NCBI GenBank assembly: GCA_034509425.1
Contig: JAVTVJ010000508.1
Span: 620,001 to 684,000, forward strand
Source: Eopsaltria australis
Taxonomy: Eukaryota; Chordata; Aves; Passeriformes; Petroicidae
Direction: 5' to 3'
Length of the DNA: 64,000 nt
How positions within the stretch are numbered: the stretch's first letter is position 1; every line of letters starts with the position of its first letter. Shown piece by piece: positions 28,801 through 43,800 of this stretch. The position numbers and the translations under genes are program-made. The notes under the pieces were generated by a model. It searched no databases, was not told the DNA's origin, and worked only from the letters and a program-made list of their open reading frames with translations.

Positions 28801-31800
28801 GCTAAATGCATATTTTAGAATTATTGGTCAATCCTGTGATAAGTCACTTCATCTCTTTGAAGCTGTTATAATTTCTGAGGTTTGTGGGGCTTTTTTTTTT
28901 TAGTGGGGTTTTTTCTTTTTTTTTTTTTTTTGAGGGAGGGAGCTAATTTAAATTGAGCAACGTGACTTTAAAACTACAGGCTGAGTAGCATTTGCTGCTG
29001 CTAAGGCAGCTATCTATTTATGGAGTCAGAGGAAAAGCACACAGCCCAAATAAATTGCCTGAATTCTCACTGCAAGGCTGTAAGCACAAGCTATTTTATT
29101 AGACCTAAGTAAAAATATAATCTTTTCCAACCTGCATTCCATTCTTTATAATTTAATATTCATAAATGTCTGCACTATTCAGAATACTTGGGAGCTCAGA
29201 CTCTCCCAACCTTCTTACCTGCCAGTGTATTTCATTAGAAAGCAAATTAGTAAGCTGGACTTATACATTAGCTATCAAAGAAACTTGGTGGTTAAGAAAA
29301 TCTGGTGGCTAATGATTCCTCCAATGCATGTTTTTAAGTGCATTGATTATAAAAAAATACAGAACTGATGCTACACTCTCTATTTATATTTCAAACCTCC
29401 TATTAACAATCACAAATCTAGGGGAGAAACCAAGCTGTTGTCATTATTTTATAATAGAATAAATCTATCACAATTTACGGTTAAAATCAAGCTGAAAAGA
29501 CAGAACAGGACAAGTGGATTTTCTTCCTTCTCACTCGTTAGCATTTCTGTGGTAATTTTTAACAATAAGTTTATATATTGATAGTGAAAAGCTATCTACT
29601 TACATTGCATGCACTACTCTGTTGTTAATAGTTTGTTTTGTATTTTACATACAGCTCCCACCCTAAGAATTATGATTGCCTGGGAGTAATTAAAATACCT
29701 CTACTTTCCTTCATTTTGAAGCAGCAGGAAGCAGGGCACTGAGAATGGTTTGAGGCAGTCTGAAAGAACTGAGTGGGAGCTGAGGGAGCAGATGGCACTC
29801 TTGGTCATTCCTTCCTAGCCCATTAAGAAAATGTTTGAGCAACAAGAATACTTGGATCTTTCCTGAAGAACATCTGATCTTCTTCCATAGTAACCAATGG
29901 CAAAGCTGGCTGAATCCTATCTAACCAGCGGTCCGTAGCACTGTAAAGCAGAGGTGAAAAACCACCACAACCACCTTGTTGAAAACAGCTCAGGTTTTGT
30001 TTTTCACTTCAGCAGGCCATGGATTTTATCCCTCTTCTTACATAAATAACACGATAATATTAACTGGAGAATCTTACTAGCCCTACAAAGAGAAATAGGG
30101 AAAACCCTTGTAAAACCTCTACAACAGGCAGAGCAGTGGATATCTTCTCCACCTTGAACCACCAATGGAACTCAGGTCCAAGTCCACTAAGACTCTATGA
30201 AGTGCTTGATACTGAGTCCTGTTTTATACAGCTTCACACAAAGTACCTGTTTAAAGTTTCCACTTCGCCTTTGCTCCCAGTCCATCATGTCATGGAAAAT
30301 AGGAATCATCACATTCCTCAGGTCTGGCTGAGGGATCAAGGTCACTTCCAGGAAAGGGCCGATCAATGCAGGAATAAAGTGAAGCTTGTGTTCCCCTAAA
30401 ATGAAAGTGAACATAAACTTGAATGTGAATTGTGTGTCCTGTGAGTGAACAAGCAATCCAAATGCTATCTGAAAAATAAAGAAATAGCATTAAATGTCTA
30501 TAGATTTTTTAAAATCACATGTCCATCACAGCATGGGCTATTTCTTAAGCCCAAAAAGTGAAAGCTATAGACAACAAAAGAATATAAGGTCAACATAATT
30601 TATCAGATTTTATTATACAACACGGTGTTCAGAAGTGACAGTGGATTAGCTGTATCCAAAGTTAATCCTCCAGCAAAAGAACAAAGACAAAGCACTCTCT
30701 CTGCATTTCATTTATATTTCATGGGAATAATTTGGTTTCTAAGCTCTATATCCTTGTGTTTACAAAATGGTTAACCGTCTGATACTCTGTGCTAATTAAA
30801 AAAAGGAAATTACTTTGACTTTTATCTATCTTTAGTTTTGCAGGTATAGAAATGGAAACGTTTCAATTGCAGGAAAACATAAATATGACATGAACATAAT
30901 TATCAACAACTCCTCTAACACTGGGAAGTATATATAATAGGTGAAGAACTAATAATTGGGTTTCATTTTATGAGTTATTGATGATGTTTAATCACTTACC
31001 TAAATTCTGCCACATACTGAAGATTTCACATCCCATCGTTACCCGCATGTCACCATATCTGCAGTGTATTAAAAAATAAAGCAAGAAAGTGAAAGATGAT
31101 TTAAGAAAATCAAGCTCATATGCCATTCTGTGACATTATTAAATGAAATGTCTCATTTGTAGTCCACAAAAAACAACTTTGGAAGTGCTGATTTCCCCAG
31201 GTTTTAGCTCTTTTGATTGCACCCAGCTAAAACGATTCCTAAACCCAGGTTTGTTTGAAATATTGTCAAAATGCTACAGATCAGTAACACAGCTGTGAAG
31301 CAAAACCTTTCTTTTTGCCATAAAATGCTCTAGCTCTCTCTCTGAGAACAAATTCTTTTGCTGTAGCTTAAAGAAATACAATTAATTCATACAGATAATA
31401 GTGCAGTGCATGACAGAAACACCTGAATGAGTTTGAGTTGATTTGTGCATTCACTGGCAATGAGTGGCTGTTTTGCTCCCAGTTTAGGCACTCATATGAA
31501 GGCTATTGGCTCTGAAGACCTGTACAAAGGGCCAGAACCAACTCTTGTGCTAGTCAGTGGGCACACTATTACATCTTTCTTTTGGTGGGTCCTTTCGCAA
31601 CCTCCAGTGTCCTACATTTTGAGAAATTTTAAATCTGTTACAGTATTCTACAAGTTGATAGCAATACTTACTTTTCTAAAACTTTTTTCTTCTTGGAAGG
31701 TGTGAACATCTCCAGTTGCAGACATAATTGGTTTATAAAAATGACAGCAAGAAAAAAGTAGGAATCCCATATCTACAATAAGCATATGGCATGTGGTTAT

Positions 31801-34800
31801 TTCATTTTCTCAATACAATTTATGACCACTCAAGATGCAAAATTCCAAATCACTGCCCTTGTTTCAGTCTCAACTAATAAATTACTCAAACTGCTTTTGA
31901 CTAAATTCCTTTGACTCAAAATATAATTTTCACCAATCCCAAAATGTTCAGCAGAAACACGTCTATTTACATATCCTACATCTTGAAATGTAAAAGTTTC
32001 AAAGTTACAGATTGGGTTTTTTCAAACCTCCAAATCAAAAAGCCTTACTTTTGGAAACTTTCTTTTGGGTATATTTAAATAGAAAACTACAAAAGTTATG
32101 CCTTTAAGTCAAAAAAATTCTGACACCTCAAAGGCTATTACATAACAGGACTGACATTTTCTGTCCATCACACTTTACTGTTTGCAGCCTTCACTGGACA
32201 AAACCAAAGCCAGGTTTTGTTAAGATATTGCAAATATACAGATGTTTTTTGCTCATGCTTTATGAATTAATGCTGAATATTCTATTAGAAGACTTAGAGG
32301 TAAAATTAAAGCAAAATACTAATTATTATAACCCAATTATAGATACTCCATGACTAGAAGTGTAGAGGGAGCCCTATTCCAGATGCTGCAGTTCAGCAGG
32401 ACAACAAAAACATTGCTAATCAAGTTTAAGGAACATAGAAGCCTCATCTACAGGCAATTATTTTATCAGTTTTAGCCTCTGAACTTATATAAATTCATAA
32501 GAATAGGCTTTCTCATGTTCATCTAGGTAGATAAATCTGCATTCCTGCCAATCTATCTAACAGGAGTCTGGATTTTCAGAGAAGCATCCACAATCCTGTT
32601 GGAAGTCAACAGAAGCTCATTGTCTTCTCTAGGAAGGAGGTTCTGCACTTTTCATGATGCAGCAGTTGGACTAACATCTCTTGGTTGAGCAGAATATTCA
32701 TTCAGGTCTGTTTCCATGGAAATGTGTCTTTTCAGACACATTCCTAGATCTTCTCATCTGAATCCTAACAGCATAATCTGTAATTCACAGTTTATCATAA
32801 ATGCAGTATCTCACTGTATGAGGTACTCACTAACATCTTTAACTGCATTCACCATGAAGTGCCATAATTTTCTAATTTTAATTATGCAGCATGTTATTTG
32901 GTCTGAAAGAAATCACAAAAATGTAAATCTGCATTTTATATGAATTTGCCTTGATTAAAAAAATTAAATACTTTTTCTTTCTGTAATAACTAAAAAATAA
33001 CAGCTAAATAATTTCTTTAGTTTTTGTGATCCAAAAAATTGCTATGCAAAAAATCCTAAATGAGTAGTCTAACAAAGAGGCTCAAATAACAAAATGAAAA
33101 ATAAGATGATATTAAAAAAAACTCACAGCACTCAATTTTAAGACAGTCCTGTATTTAAGAAAAAATGTCTCTGAGTGCTTGAAATTACTGATTCAGTATA
33201 TATTCTAGCTATTTAGATGCTGGAGCAAAGTTTAGCAACCACCAAGCCACAGGATGACATAGCAGTTATTGCACTTATTGTTTACTCTACCTTGTAATCA
33301 AAGTTTTCATTTAAGAAGTTTTTACGAAGGGCATCGGAAAGGTACAAGACTGTAGTAATGATCACACTGGGGAGAAAAGAATGAAAAAGACAGGAGTTTT
33401 CATTAAGTGGAAATTCATATTTAATACTCAAAGCAGGACAATTTTCCAATGAAGAAACAGATACAGCACGTCTGGTGGCATTAAATGCTAAATTTTCAGT
33501 ATATCATATAGATACCTGACTAACAGCACTGACTGACAGAAAACATGGCCATTGAGATAATAAGGTGTGCTGTGAGAATGTGCACTGAAAACAGACATTC
33601 TATACAGAAGAATATAATTGATCAAGACCAATAATTAACTTTGTCCTGAAAATAATTATGATATCAGATTTATTATATGTTGTCCTCATAGCATTAATGC
33701 ACATAGTTGTACAATTTTTTTTTCAGCTTTCTTGGTACTAAAATATGTGCATGTAGATTATAAATATAAAATATCTGGTAAATAACAATATTCAACATTG
33801 ACACTCCTATGGACTAAAAATCTTTTTAATGACAACAGATAAATGCAAAACTGCATGAGCTCTAAGGATCTGCTTCTAAAGATCTCTCTGCTGTATGTTG
33901 TAAATAGGCACACATTACCCTACATTTACACCTGCCTGAATTATAATAATCTATCTCAAATCAATATATATGAGCAAAATCCTTTCACAGTGGTTGTCAC
34001 CAGAGGTCAATGACGGCTTTGTTTATTGTATCAACCAACTTTGACAATCTACAGAAGTAGAACGTGCTTCGAGATTATTTAAATACACCTAATTTCAGTG
34101 GTTCAACCCTTAAACTAACCTCCACAGCACTCTTGTCGTCCAACATATTTAGTCAAACTAAAAATCCATTATTTTTTAAAATAGTCAAAAGTCAATAGTC
34201 ACAGAGAGATAAAAAGACAAATACAGAATGATCTTTTTGCTGTTATGTATTTTACAACAATCAACTGTTTAAAAATCTTCTGAGAAAAAGGTTATATCTA
34301 CACATTTAATTTAGTTACCATCTGCCTATTATGAATACATTTAGTTCTTCTTTGAACATATTCTTGACCTGCATGCTGTTACAATGTTAAAATTTGTTTC
34401 CCTGTCTATATTTTGGACTTTTTTTTTTTACTATTTTTTGCAATGCATTCAAGACAAAAAAACTGTTAAGTATAATAATAGAAATATAAATATATTTCAA
34501 GGTTATCATATTTTTCATTTTTACAACACTGGAAAATTAAATGTTAGCCAACCCACCTAGCAGATAAACTATATTTTTCTTCTGGCACTTTTGACAATTT
34601 TCATGCCTATAAATAAAAAACGGCTATGTATAATTTAACATAGTAGTTCAAATGTTTGCTTCCACCCTTTTACTTTTAAAATTACTGTCCCTGCCAAACT
34701 TTACCTTCTTGTTTGATGTGCCTGAACACCTGTAACAGCCAATGCTGAGACTGTTTTTAGAACAGTGCTGAAGTCTCAAGTTTCATTTATTCCTGTTCCA

Positions 34801-37800
34801 TTGCTCAAGTGTGATTTTCATACATAATATTTTCTCAAGGATTACAGTGTAAATGTTCTACCCAAGTAGTGTTCCATTCTTAGCACTCATCTGTAAGGTA
34901 ACATCACTTTTTCACCAATGAAGAGTTACAGCCTGTGTACAGCACTCACAGTTGTAGCACAGAACACAAAGTGAAACATTAGTAAAATGCACTAGAAACA
35001 AAGTTAATAATTGAGGCATGGATAAGAACAGAGCCCCGTCATTCTTGTTGCTGTGGATAATTTAATTTCAAGTCCATATGCTTCACAAAATGGAACTAGT
35101 TTGTATATTTCAGGAAGATATTCTGATAGAAAAAGTCAGTTTATCAGAATTATTGCTATATAAAATTTCCACCTTAGTCCAAAATAATAAATCCCTGGAA
35201 AATTGTACTCAAGGGCAAATTCCACAAGCTGTGTAACCAAACTGCCAAGTTTACATTACATAGTTCTATTTATACCTGAGACAATTCCTTTCTTGCTACA
35301 TTCCTTCCATGGCAGGTGAAAATGAAGAGAAAGATCTGCTTCAATTCTTATGAGGTGAATAAAGTAGACATCTTAAATGCAACTTTTGGAATATTTTTTA
35401 AAGAATTTTCCTGAGATAACAGAATAATTGCAATGCAACTATATCTTCCTATAGGCAACTTAGCTCAGGTTTCATTTATTTGGTAAGTCAAAAATATGAT
35501 ATGGATTAGTTGATAAAATGTGGGTCTCTAACATGAGAGGGTATGCTGTAGATAAAAAAACCTCAAAACACCAGATGCAACACACAAGGTTGAAGACATT
35601 GGTTTTGACCCACAATCTGTTTTTCTGAATCTACAACAATCTAAAATCAGGTAGAACAGAAAACAAGCTAAGGTTGAGGAAGCTCACATACAAAGAAAGC
35701 CAAACTGCACACAGCAGAGGCAGCAGCCAGAGGACAGCTGCCTGATTCAGTACAGTACTCACATTCCAAGTTGATTCCCAGCCAGCGATTTCCAAAGAAC
35801 AAGAACAACATACATTTGAAATCCATCTGAGTATCAAACTATAAACTACTAAATTTGTGACAAGACTTGCTTTTCCTCCTCTTGCCACCTGTCACATGTT
35901 TGTTCAGAATGCCTGTTTTACAGGAGAAAACCCTCTGTTTATAGTTACTCAGTTATTCTGGACTCACACACAAGGATGCTAACCCAATGTCTGGTAAGGC
36001 CATTGTTGATGGGGTGGCTTTTCCATCAAATTTTCAGAGCAAACCTTTCTGCAATAAGCTCTTTGAAAAATCCAGAAGTTCAACAACCATTTACTGCCTG
36101 GACTATGCTCTGGCAACTTGGCTTTTGCCTGGGCAGCCAGTGGTAGAAAATGAAAGCTTTCCTTTTCCATGCTGATACAGGACAAAAGTGTAACATTAGC
36201 TTCTCATTCCATTCTTTGCTATTCCAGAGTGAAATAATCCCAAACACAGAGGTTTTCAAACAGAATTTTTTTTTCTTTTGTATTTAATAAAGAAATGAAA
36301 TAAACCTTGAATCACATATATGTGTATGTATCTATTGTTATGTGTTTATGAGCTTATTTATACAAGCGTGCCTATGTATATACATGTTTTTTGTGAAGAA
36401 CTAAATGCCAGGTTCAGTTGTTAGCAACATTGTGTATTACATAAAAGCAAAAATGTTGTTAGCAACACTATGTATTACATAAAAGCAAGAATTTTTGTTC
36501 ATTGTAGGAGTCAGACTCCCACACCATGGGAGCTAACAGAATTCTTCAGAGCAGCCATAATGATGACACTAATGCTGATTTGATGTCTTCCTTTAGCGTG
36601 TATTCCATTTGAGTTACAATAATAACAACAATAATAATAATAATGTATTTCAGCCATTATTGAATTTGATAACCAAAAGGATTCTCTGCTTAAAGTCTTT
36701 ATGCCTGTCAGAAGATACGTCTGAAATTTCAGTGTAAGCAATATATCATGTAAACTTTACAGATCAATTATTTTACTATAAATAATACTATTTGTACAGC
36801 TATTTTGTATGCTTACAATATTCAAATTGAGGATTGGATGACCTAGCATCTCTACTATTAAGCAAAATGATGAAAGGATATACAAAGTTAATTGCACAGA
36901 GATCTCGAAAATTAAAGCTTCTTGCATTCCAAGCATAGTGGAAAATTTGTTTATTGTTCAATAATATATAGGGCATAGTAAGTTATGAATATCAAAGATT
37001 TGCTCAGCAAGTAATTGAAACTCCTTTGCTCTCCATGTCCCTCTTCAACTGTTAATACCACAACATACCTGAAGTTCAGCTGAGTCTTTTAACTGCTGTC
37101 AAAGGATGCCAGTATTACACAAGCCATTCTTTTCCTAACCTTAAGGTAACAGAAGCCAGTGACCATTACACAGTGATTTCCAGCTGAGACTGTGAAGGTC
37201 TTCTCCAGACGCTTCACTTTTAGTCAGTCATATTTGCTACAAAATTTAGTATTTCTCTCTGGCGCTAGGCAACTGATTCAGACATCTTCCTCTATTATGT
37301 GGTGCTCCTTTGCTGTTACAAATAAAAGCTAGACACTACATAGTTGATGTAGAAAGTCTACTCCTAGAATTAAAGAAATTTAAATTATACTTTCCGTAGT
37401 ATACATAAAGCCATACTTGTCACTCAGTAGTAACATCAATGTTAGAAGTATTAAATGTCTGTAAGTAATTATTTTGCTTCCCTGCATGCATGCTGATTAG
37501 CTCACAACAGGTATTACACGTTTATGACATCTTAAACAGAGTTATTTCTGTCTCACTGCTCAACTGTTAGAAACTAAGGATGATTTTGCATGTTCTCTTT
37601 CCGTTACAGAATACAATTTAAAAAAATCTATTTCTCTGCTTTAGTGCTAAGTTTGTCTTTTTAAATGTTCCTTTATTTCTCAAATGTTACAAGTCAAGTG
37701 GCAGTTTATAATGCTAGCCATTAATACTTTCACACGTTGGGCATCAGAACATTCAGAATTATAGATCATACACGTGTCATTATGAAACATCTTAGTTTCT

Positions 37801-40800
37801 GGACAGTTACAGATATGCCTTCTTGAGCTTATAGTATCTTTTGGTTTTGGTGTGTTATTTTAGTTTCCCAGATAGCATCCAAATATCAGATGCTACATAA
37901 TTACTGAAAACACTGCAACTAAAAAGAAGAAGAAAAACAAAAACCTAGGAGCCAGAAGGTAGAGATATTTTTATATGTAAACATTGTATATTGTAAGAAT
38001 TATGGTATTTTAAGACTTACAAATATTTCACGTAATTGTAGCTCTGCATATATAAGTGAGAGAAAAAAAGTAATTTCTCTCTCAGGAAAAGCTTATTACT
38101 TGATTATATCCTTGCTAAGACCTATTTCTTCCCTAGGCTCAGACAGGCTAAATCTCTCTGTATATACCAGACAGTTTGAAGTTTTATATCACTCTAGAAA
38201 CAGGGAGAGAAAACCAGTGGTGCTGCTGATGTGACTGCAGCGACAAATGAAGGTCTCATGACACACACACTGCCCTCAGGTGAGCTACTGCCTCGCAAGT
38301 GAAAGGCCAGACAGGTGAGAAGGCGGCCATCAGATACAGGAAATACAGCACTTGGTTTATTCCTGGGAAGCAGAAGTTTGAAAAGACCCAGGCTGTTATT
38401 GGATCACTTAACTCTGCTCTTAAAAAGATGGGCTAGACCATCTAGCTTTTTCTTTCAGACATGAATAGAGCTGGGAGTTCAAGAAGTTTTGCCTTCTGTT
38501 CTAAAGAGTCTCAGATCTCTGGAAGTGCTCTGGCTGATGAAGTGAAGCTCAGGAAGAACAGTTCACTTCTCTCTGTGAGGCAGGCAGTGCCCTAATTTTG
38601 CATCCTGACTCCAGGCTCTTTTCTTTGCACTTAAAGATTTTGGGCTGGAACAATTCTGGCAAAGCTACTACCCTGTGCTTTGAACGCCTTGAGGAAGCTG
38701 AAGGAAGGCAGTCACTGCCATTGCAGTGAGGAACACGAGGTAAAGGAAGAAGCCCCCATTCAGAAACAGCTCTGGATAAACTAGTTCTCTGCAGCTGAGA
38801 ACAGAAGCAGATTTTCCTTTCTGCTGCCTCAAAAAGGAACAGGATAGGAACATAGGAATAATGAGGCTTCAGCTTTCACCACACATTTAAGTACGCCTGG
38901 TCAACCCCCTGTTTCACAGCAAACTAGCACTTCCTCCACACGGGAATAAGTTCCTAGCCAAGAAATTATTGAAAGCTGAATTGGTAAAGATGTGCTTATA
39001 ATCCCACTTTCTGGCAGAAGTGCTTATGCAATTGTGTGTTATCAGGATCAGTTAGCTGGTCTGATGAGCTCCTCATGGCCAATTCCCACTAGCAGTTATT
39101 GTCAGCTTCTGCCTATCTTTTCTGCCTGACAGAACTGGGCATAGACTCATCTCCTACATGGTCAGAAACAAAATTATATGCATTAATAAAGGGAGATGTG
39201 TGATAGTTACTAAAATACTGGTGAAGAAAAGTGCTCCTTTTGCAGAACTCGGTATCATCGGAACATCACCAGCGATGTAACATGTGCCAAGGTCATTCCT
39301 AAACCTTAGTTCTGTACATGTCAGATGTTGCAAAGCCATCTGCCAAGCCAGCTGTTACTGGAATATATAACAATTTCTTAGATTATTTATTTTGTCTAAA
39401 AGTTCCTACTTTTTTTCATCTTTTTTGTGTTTCACAATTTATTTCTTAAGCATGATTACCAGATGCAGGCTGGTATCAGTCATACTTTATTTAATATCAT
39501 ACACAGAAACAAAAGATCATATCCATTCTTTAATTAGTAATTTTTTCTTCTGGAATTCAAACCTGGTAAGACCAGCTGCACTGAGGTAATAAAAATTAAC
39601 AAAAAATGTTAATTGTTTCAAGTCATGACAAAGTTGACTTGTACTCTTGTACATCCTCACACACACATAACAAATACAGATCATAAACACAAGTGTTGCT
39701 AAATTTAATTGTACCAATAATATTGCTACTAGTAGTATGTACAGCACGACAAATTTAAATTCTCCTTGAAGCCAGCAGGCACAATGCAGACTAAAACTGA
39801 ATTTTAATCAGGCACCGCAATATGTATCATGTCCTACATTCTGGATTCCTAGGTCTGCCCAACACAATGCCCCTCCCTCTGCTGACATTGATGGTTGTAT
39901 AACTGTGCTGACTGTTCAGCGGGTTTATCTGACCTACAGCTAAGCCTGCAAAAAGGACAGGTGGGGATAGAGGTGAAATGAAACTTAATGTATTGTTTCA
40001 GACTTGTTATAATTACTTCTTAGAAATGCTGGGAACCTGTTTCTTTAAAAATAAGGCCTGAGCAGAGAAGGAATGGCTGATGGGCAGGTTTCCTCTGAAA
40101 ATCTCACCAAGCAGTGCTTAGAGTCTTATATGACTGTTGCCTGTGCTGTACCTGATTTCCTGATCTGTGATTTTTAATTTGTGATTTTTTTGACAAACAC
40201 TAAATGAACAAACATGTAAAAGCATCATAAATGATATTACAGTTGATAATGTCTTCTTGAGAGCAAAGAGATCTTTATCACCACAGAATTTCAAGAAACA
40301 GATTTCAAAAGAAGTTCCTTAGAGACTTGTCATTTGTTACTTGGAAAACAAAGCTGTTGATGCTTTGCAGCTTTATTCTGTGAAAGTTTCCAGTTATATG
40401 TGCTTACTAAAATTCAGAACAGAAAGAGGTACAGATTATATTATAAATTTGTGGTATAAAAGAAGTCCAGAGATTTAAAATCTTAAATTAAAAAGAGAAA
40501 AACTGCAGCCAGCATTACAAAAGATACATTAAATTTTTATTACATACATCATATAACTTTATTTTTATCATGGTCTGTGCATACTACCCATATTTTTAAT
40601 AACATTAAAAATGTCTTACTTGTTTGCAACCAAACGCATCACTGTCCAGTCTTTTGGAAACATCTCTGGTCGTATCAGTATCCGAAATACTGTGAAAATC
40701 TGCAGCAGGAAATCCTTTGGAAGGAAAAGAAGTAGTCAAATGTCTTTGCTGCTTTAAAAAGAGCAATGAGCTTTAAAAATAATTTAATCAGAGAGAAAAA

Positions 40801-43800
40801 AATCATTATAGAAATAGCAGAATTGCACTTATTTTCACCATAGATACACCTCTGAATGCCTTTTTTTATTACTCCCCAAGAATTTGCAAATAGTGATTTA
40901 ATTCTTTCTTCTTAAAACGACGAAAATAATATAATGTGCTATTTGATTGACAGCAATGCATAAAAGAAATGTCAAAGATGTATTTGGTTTCCACCCATAC
41001 ACTTCCACAAATGCGATGTCGAGAACAATTTGCAAATCAAAAAAGCACTTTACAAACACCAGAGAGTTCAGAATATCTCCTTAATCATGCCAGGCTTTCA
41101 TCACTTTTGAGATTTATTCTGAAAGTGGCAGAGAGAGTGTAAGGACAATTTTGTCACTGAGTTGACAGACCAGTGACTCCAATAGAGATGCCCAGGCCCC
41201 GTAACTGGTAGTGCAGCTGGCTGGCTGTGTGCAGGTCATTTAAGCATTCTGCCTCATTTGCTGGATCTAAAAAAACAGTCAACACCTGTGAGTTGCTTTG
41301 AATATAGAAAGCACTGCCTGAAAGCTTTTAGCATTATCATCTCCTATTTAACTCACTAGTATATAATGAAAATATTCCTCTCAGTACATGTTTATTTTCA
41401 GTTTTTCTTTTCACAAATAAAACTAACAACAAGAGATCATTCTGACTATGTATGGTACTGCCAGTATTCTTTTAGTATGAAAATTGAGCTTTTGACAACA
41501 TGAAGAGCATGAGGCAAGTGATATAAACATATCCAACAGAATCAGTGCAGTACCTGACCTTGAAATGTTTGGTATTCATTCTGCCCACATCACTTGTAGA
41601 GAGTTACCCCGAAACACAGATGAGATAAGATACAAATAATTTTGAACACCAAAATATATTCTCAAGGGCATTTATCAAAGTGTAGATGACAGGCATTGCA
41701 CAACAGATGTCTTTCATTAGAGAATCACTGTAAAGGGGGACGAATACAGGCACTGGGTAAGGCAGATGAGATCCCCGCACCCACCCACCAGAGAAGATTA
41801 CATAAAAGAGACAACCTGTTTTCTGAGCAAGATGCCAAAAAATTATGTGTATTAAAGAGTATAAATGATACTCACTGTGGATAATGTACTGTTTGAAGGC
41901 GGGTGACCAGCTTTACAGATAAACAAGTACCTACCTCTACAAACAGCACATTTATTCTAGGTCATTTTTCTATAGCTTTGCACCTTGTACTTAAGTGCCT
42001 TTTTATTTTGCAGAAGTTACCTCCCTCCCTTGCAGTAATCCCAGAGCTCTGTGCCATAATCCCAACAATATGGCAATGCCTTGAATGTTGCTGCACGTCA
42101 CCTCACAATAATGTCCCAGATTCTTCCACATTCTCTTTTTATCCTGTCTCTTGTCCAGACACAATACATGTTGCTGCCATTAGGGATCTAACCAGTGGAC
42201 TGCTGAACTGAAGATGCCAAATGGCTGTTATTGGGAAACCATAAAACCAGGGAGTGGTCTGAAGATTTAAAATTCAAGAGCAATGTGAGGTATGAACTTA
42301 GGGCCTTTGAGATAGCCTGTTCAAAAGTCATTAAGAATTACAGTCAGAAAGGAAGATCTTATGTACTTCATTTCTTTGGGTAACTAGGCTAGAATCAGAA
42401 TACATCTTTTATTCCAAGCAAACTTTAAAACAAAGCAAATGTAGACACTGGCATTAAATTCTGAATCATTAATATCAGGCTAATTATTTCTAATTTCCAC
42501 CACAAAAATAGAAAATTGTGTCATCAATGTAGTGATATTAGATGCAAAACATAGATTTAGTAACAGATTTTAACATTTAAAAAACATTTTTGCCGGCAGT
42601 ATAAGTGAACAACATTTGGTTGGTTGAGATAGAATTAATGTCTCATATGTCTTCTATCTAAAGAGATAAAAAGGAAGTAATTTTGTCCTTTTACATACTC
42701 TAAATATCATCTCTTAATATTCCTACCTAGTGTACATAAGGTCTAGTACTATCTGTAAGATAATACTAGATAGTACTATAAGGTTTAGTACTAATTCATG
42801 CCACATAAACAACTTCACACCCAAAGGATGGGATGTCATCCACAGGGACCTGGACAAGCTCAAGGAGTGGGCTGGTGGGAATGTCATGAGTTTTAACAGG
42901 ACTAAGTGCAAGGTGCTGCAGCTGGGGGACAAACAGATCCAGAGCAGCCCTGCCAAGAAGGACTTGGGGTGCATGAGAGGCTGGACATGAGCAGGCAAAG
43001 TGACCTCCCAGCCCAGAAGGCCAATTGTATCCTCGGCTGCATCAAAAGCAGTGTGGCCAGCAGGTTAAGGGAGAGGGGATTCTTCTCCTTCTCCACTTTG
43101 GTGAGACCCCACCTGGAGTGCTGCATCCAGCACTGGGGCCCCATCGCAGGAAGGACAGGGACCTGCTGGAGTCCAAATGAGACTACCAAGATGGTTAGAG
43201 GAATGGTGGATCTTTCCTGTGAGGAAAGGCTGAAAGAATTGGGATTATTCTGCCTGGAAAAGAAGAAGCTGCAGGGTGACCTAATTGAAGCCTCTCCAGT
43301 ATCTGAAGGGAGCCTGCAAGAAAAACAGGGAGAGACTATTTAAAGGGCATGTAGTGATAGGATAAGGAGGAATGGCTTCCAACTGAGGGTAGGTTTAGAT
43401 TAGATACTAGAAAAAAAGTCTTTACTGTGAGGATAGTGAGGCACTGGGACAGATTATTCACAGAAGTTGCGGAAGATCCACCCCTGGAAGTGGTCAAGGC
43501 CTGTCCAGATGGAGCTCTGAGCAACGTGGTCTAGTGGAAGGTGTTCCTGCCTGATCTTTAGGCTTCCTTTCAACCCAAACCATTTTATGGTTCTTTGATT
43601 AAATAATATAATATCACAGTTTGGTTTTCCTCCAGCAGCAGTATTTGCTTAATGAAATTTTCAAACTGTGATTAAGTGAGAAGCACAGCATTCTAAGGGA
43701 CTGAAGAGCATCTACTCATTTAACCAAAAACTGCTTTGGAATTTCTTTGCATGTTTATCAGTATGCATGTAAAATCCCTTGCAAAGCAGATCAGACTCTT

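Larger units (their letters stand above)
33367..40619. other. DOCK4 intron, 7.3 kb (largest complete intron)
   Basis: Unique AT-rich sequence with a 38-bp tandem duplication (36417-36492), an (AAT)n run (36618-36644) and a somewhat GC-richer part around 38.2-38.9 kb. No exon, RNA gene or repeat family recognised. Confidence 0.8.

Noticed and set aside
28891..28931. Poly-A tail of a retrocopied gene (minus strand)
   Set aside because: No gene-like body or target-site duplication could be seen beside the tract.
30136..30399. Plus-strand open frame of 87 codons
   Set aside because: Antisense shadow of the exon 30247-30395.
31672..31772. Transmembrane segment in FFLAVIFINQLCLQL
   Set aside because: DOCK proteins are soluble helical-repeat proteins; this is a buried helix.
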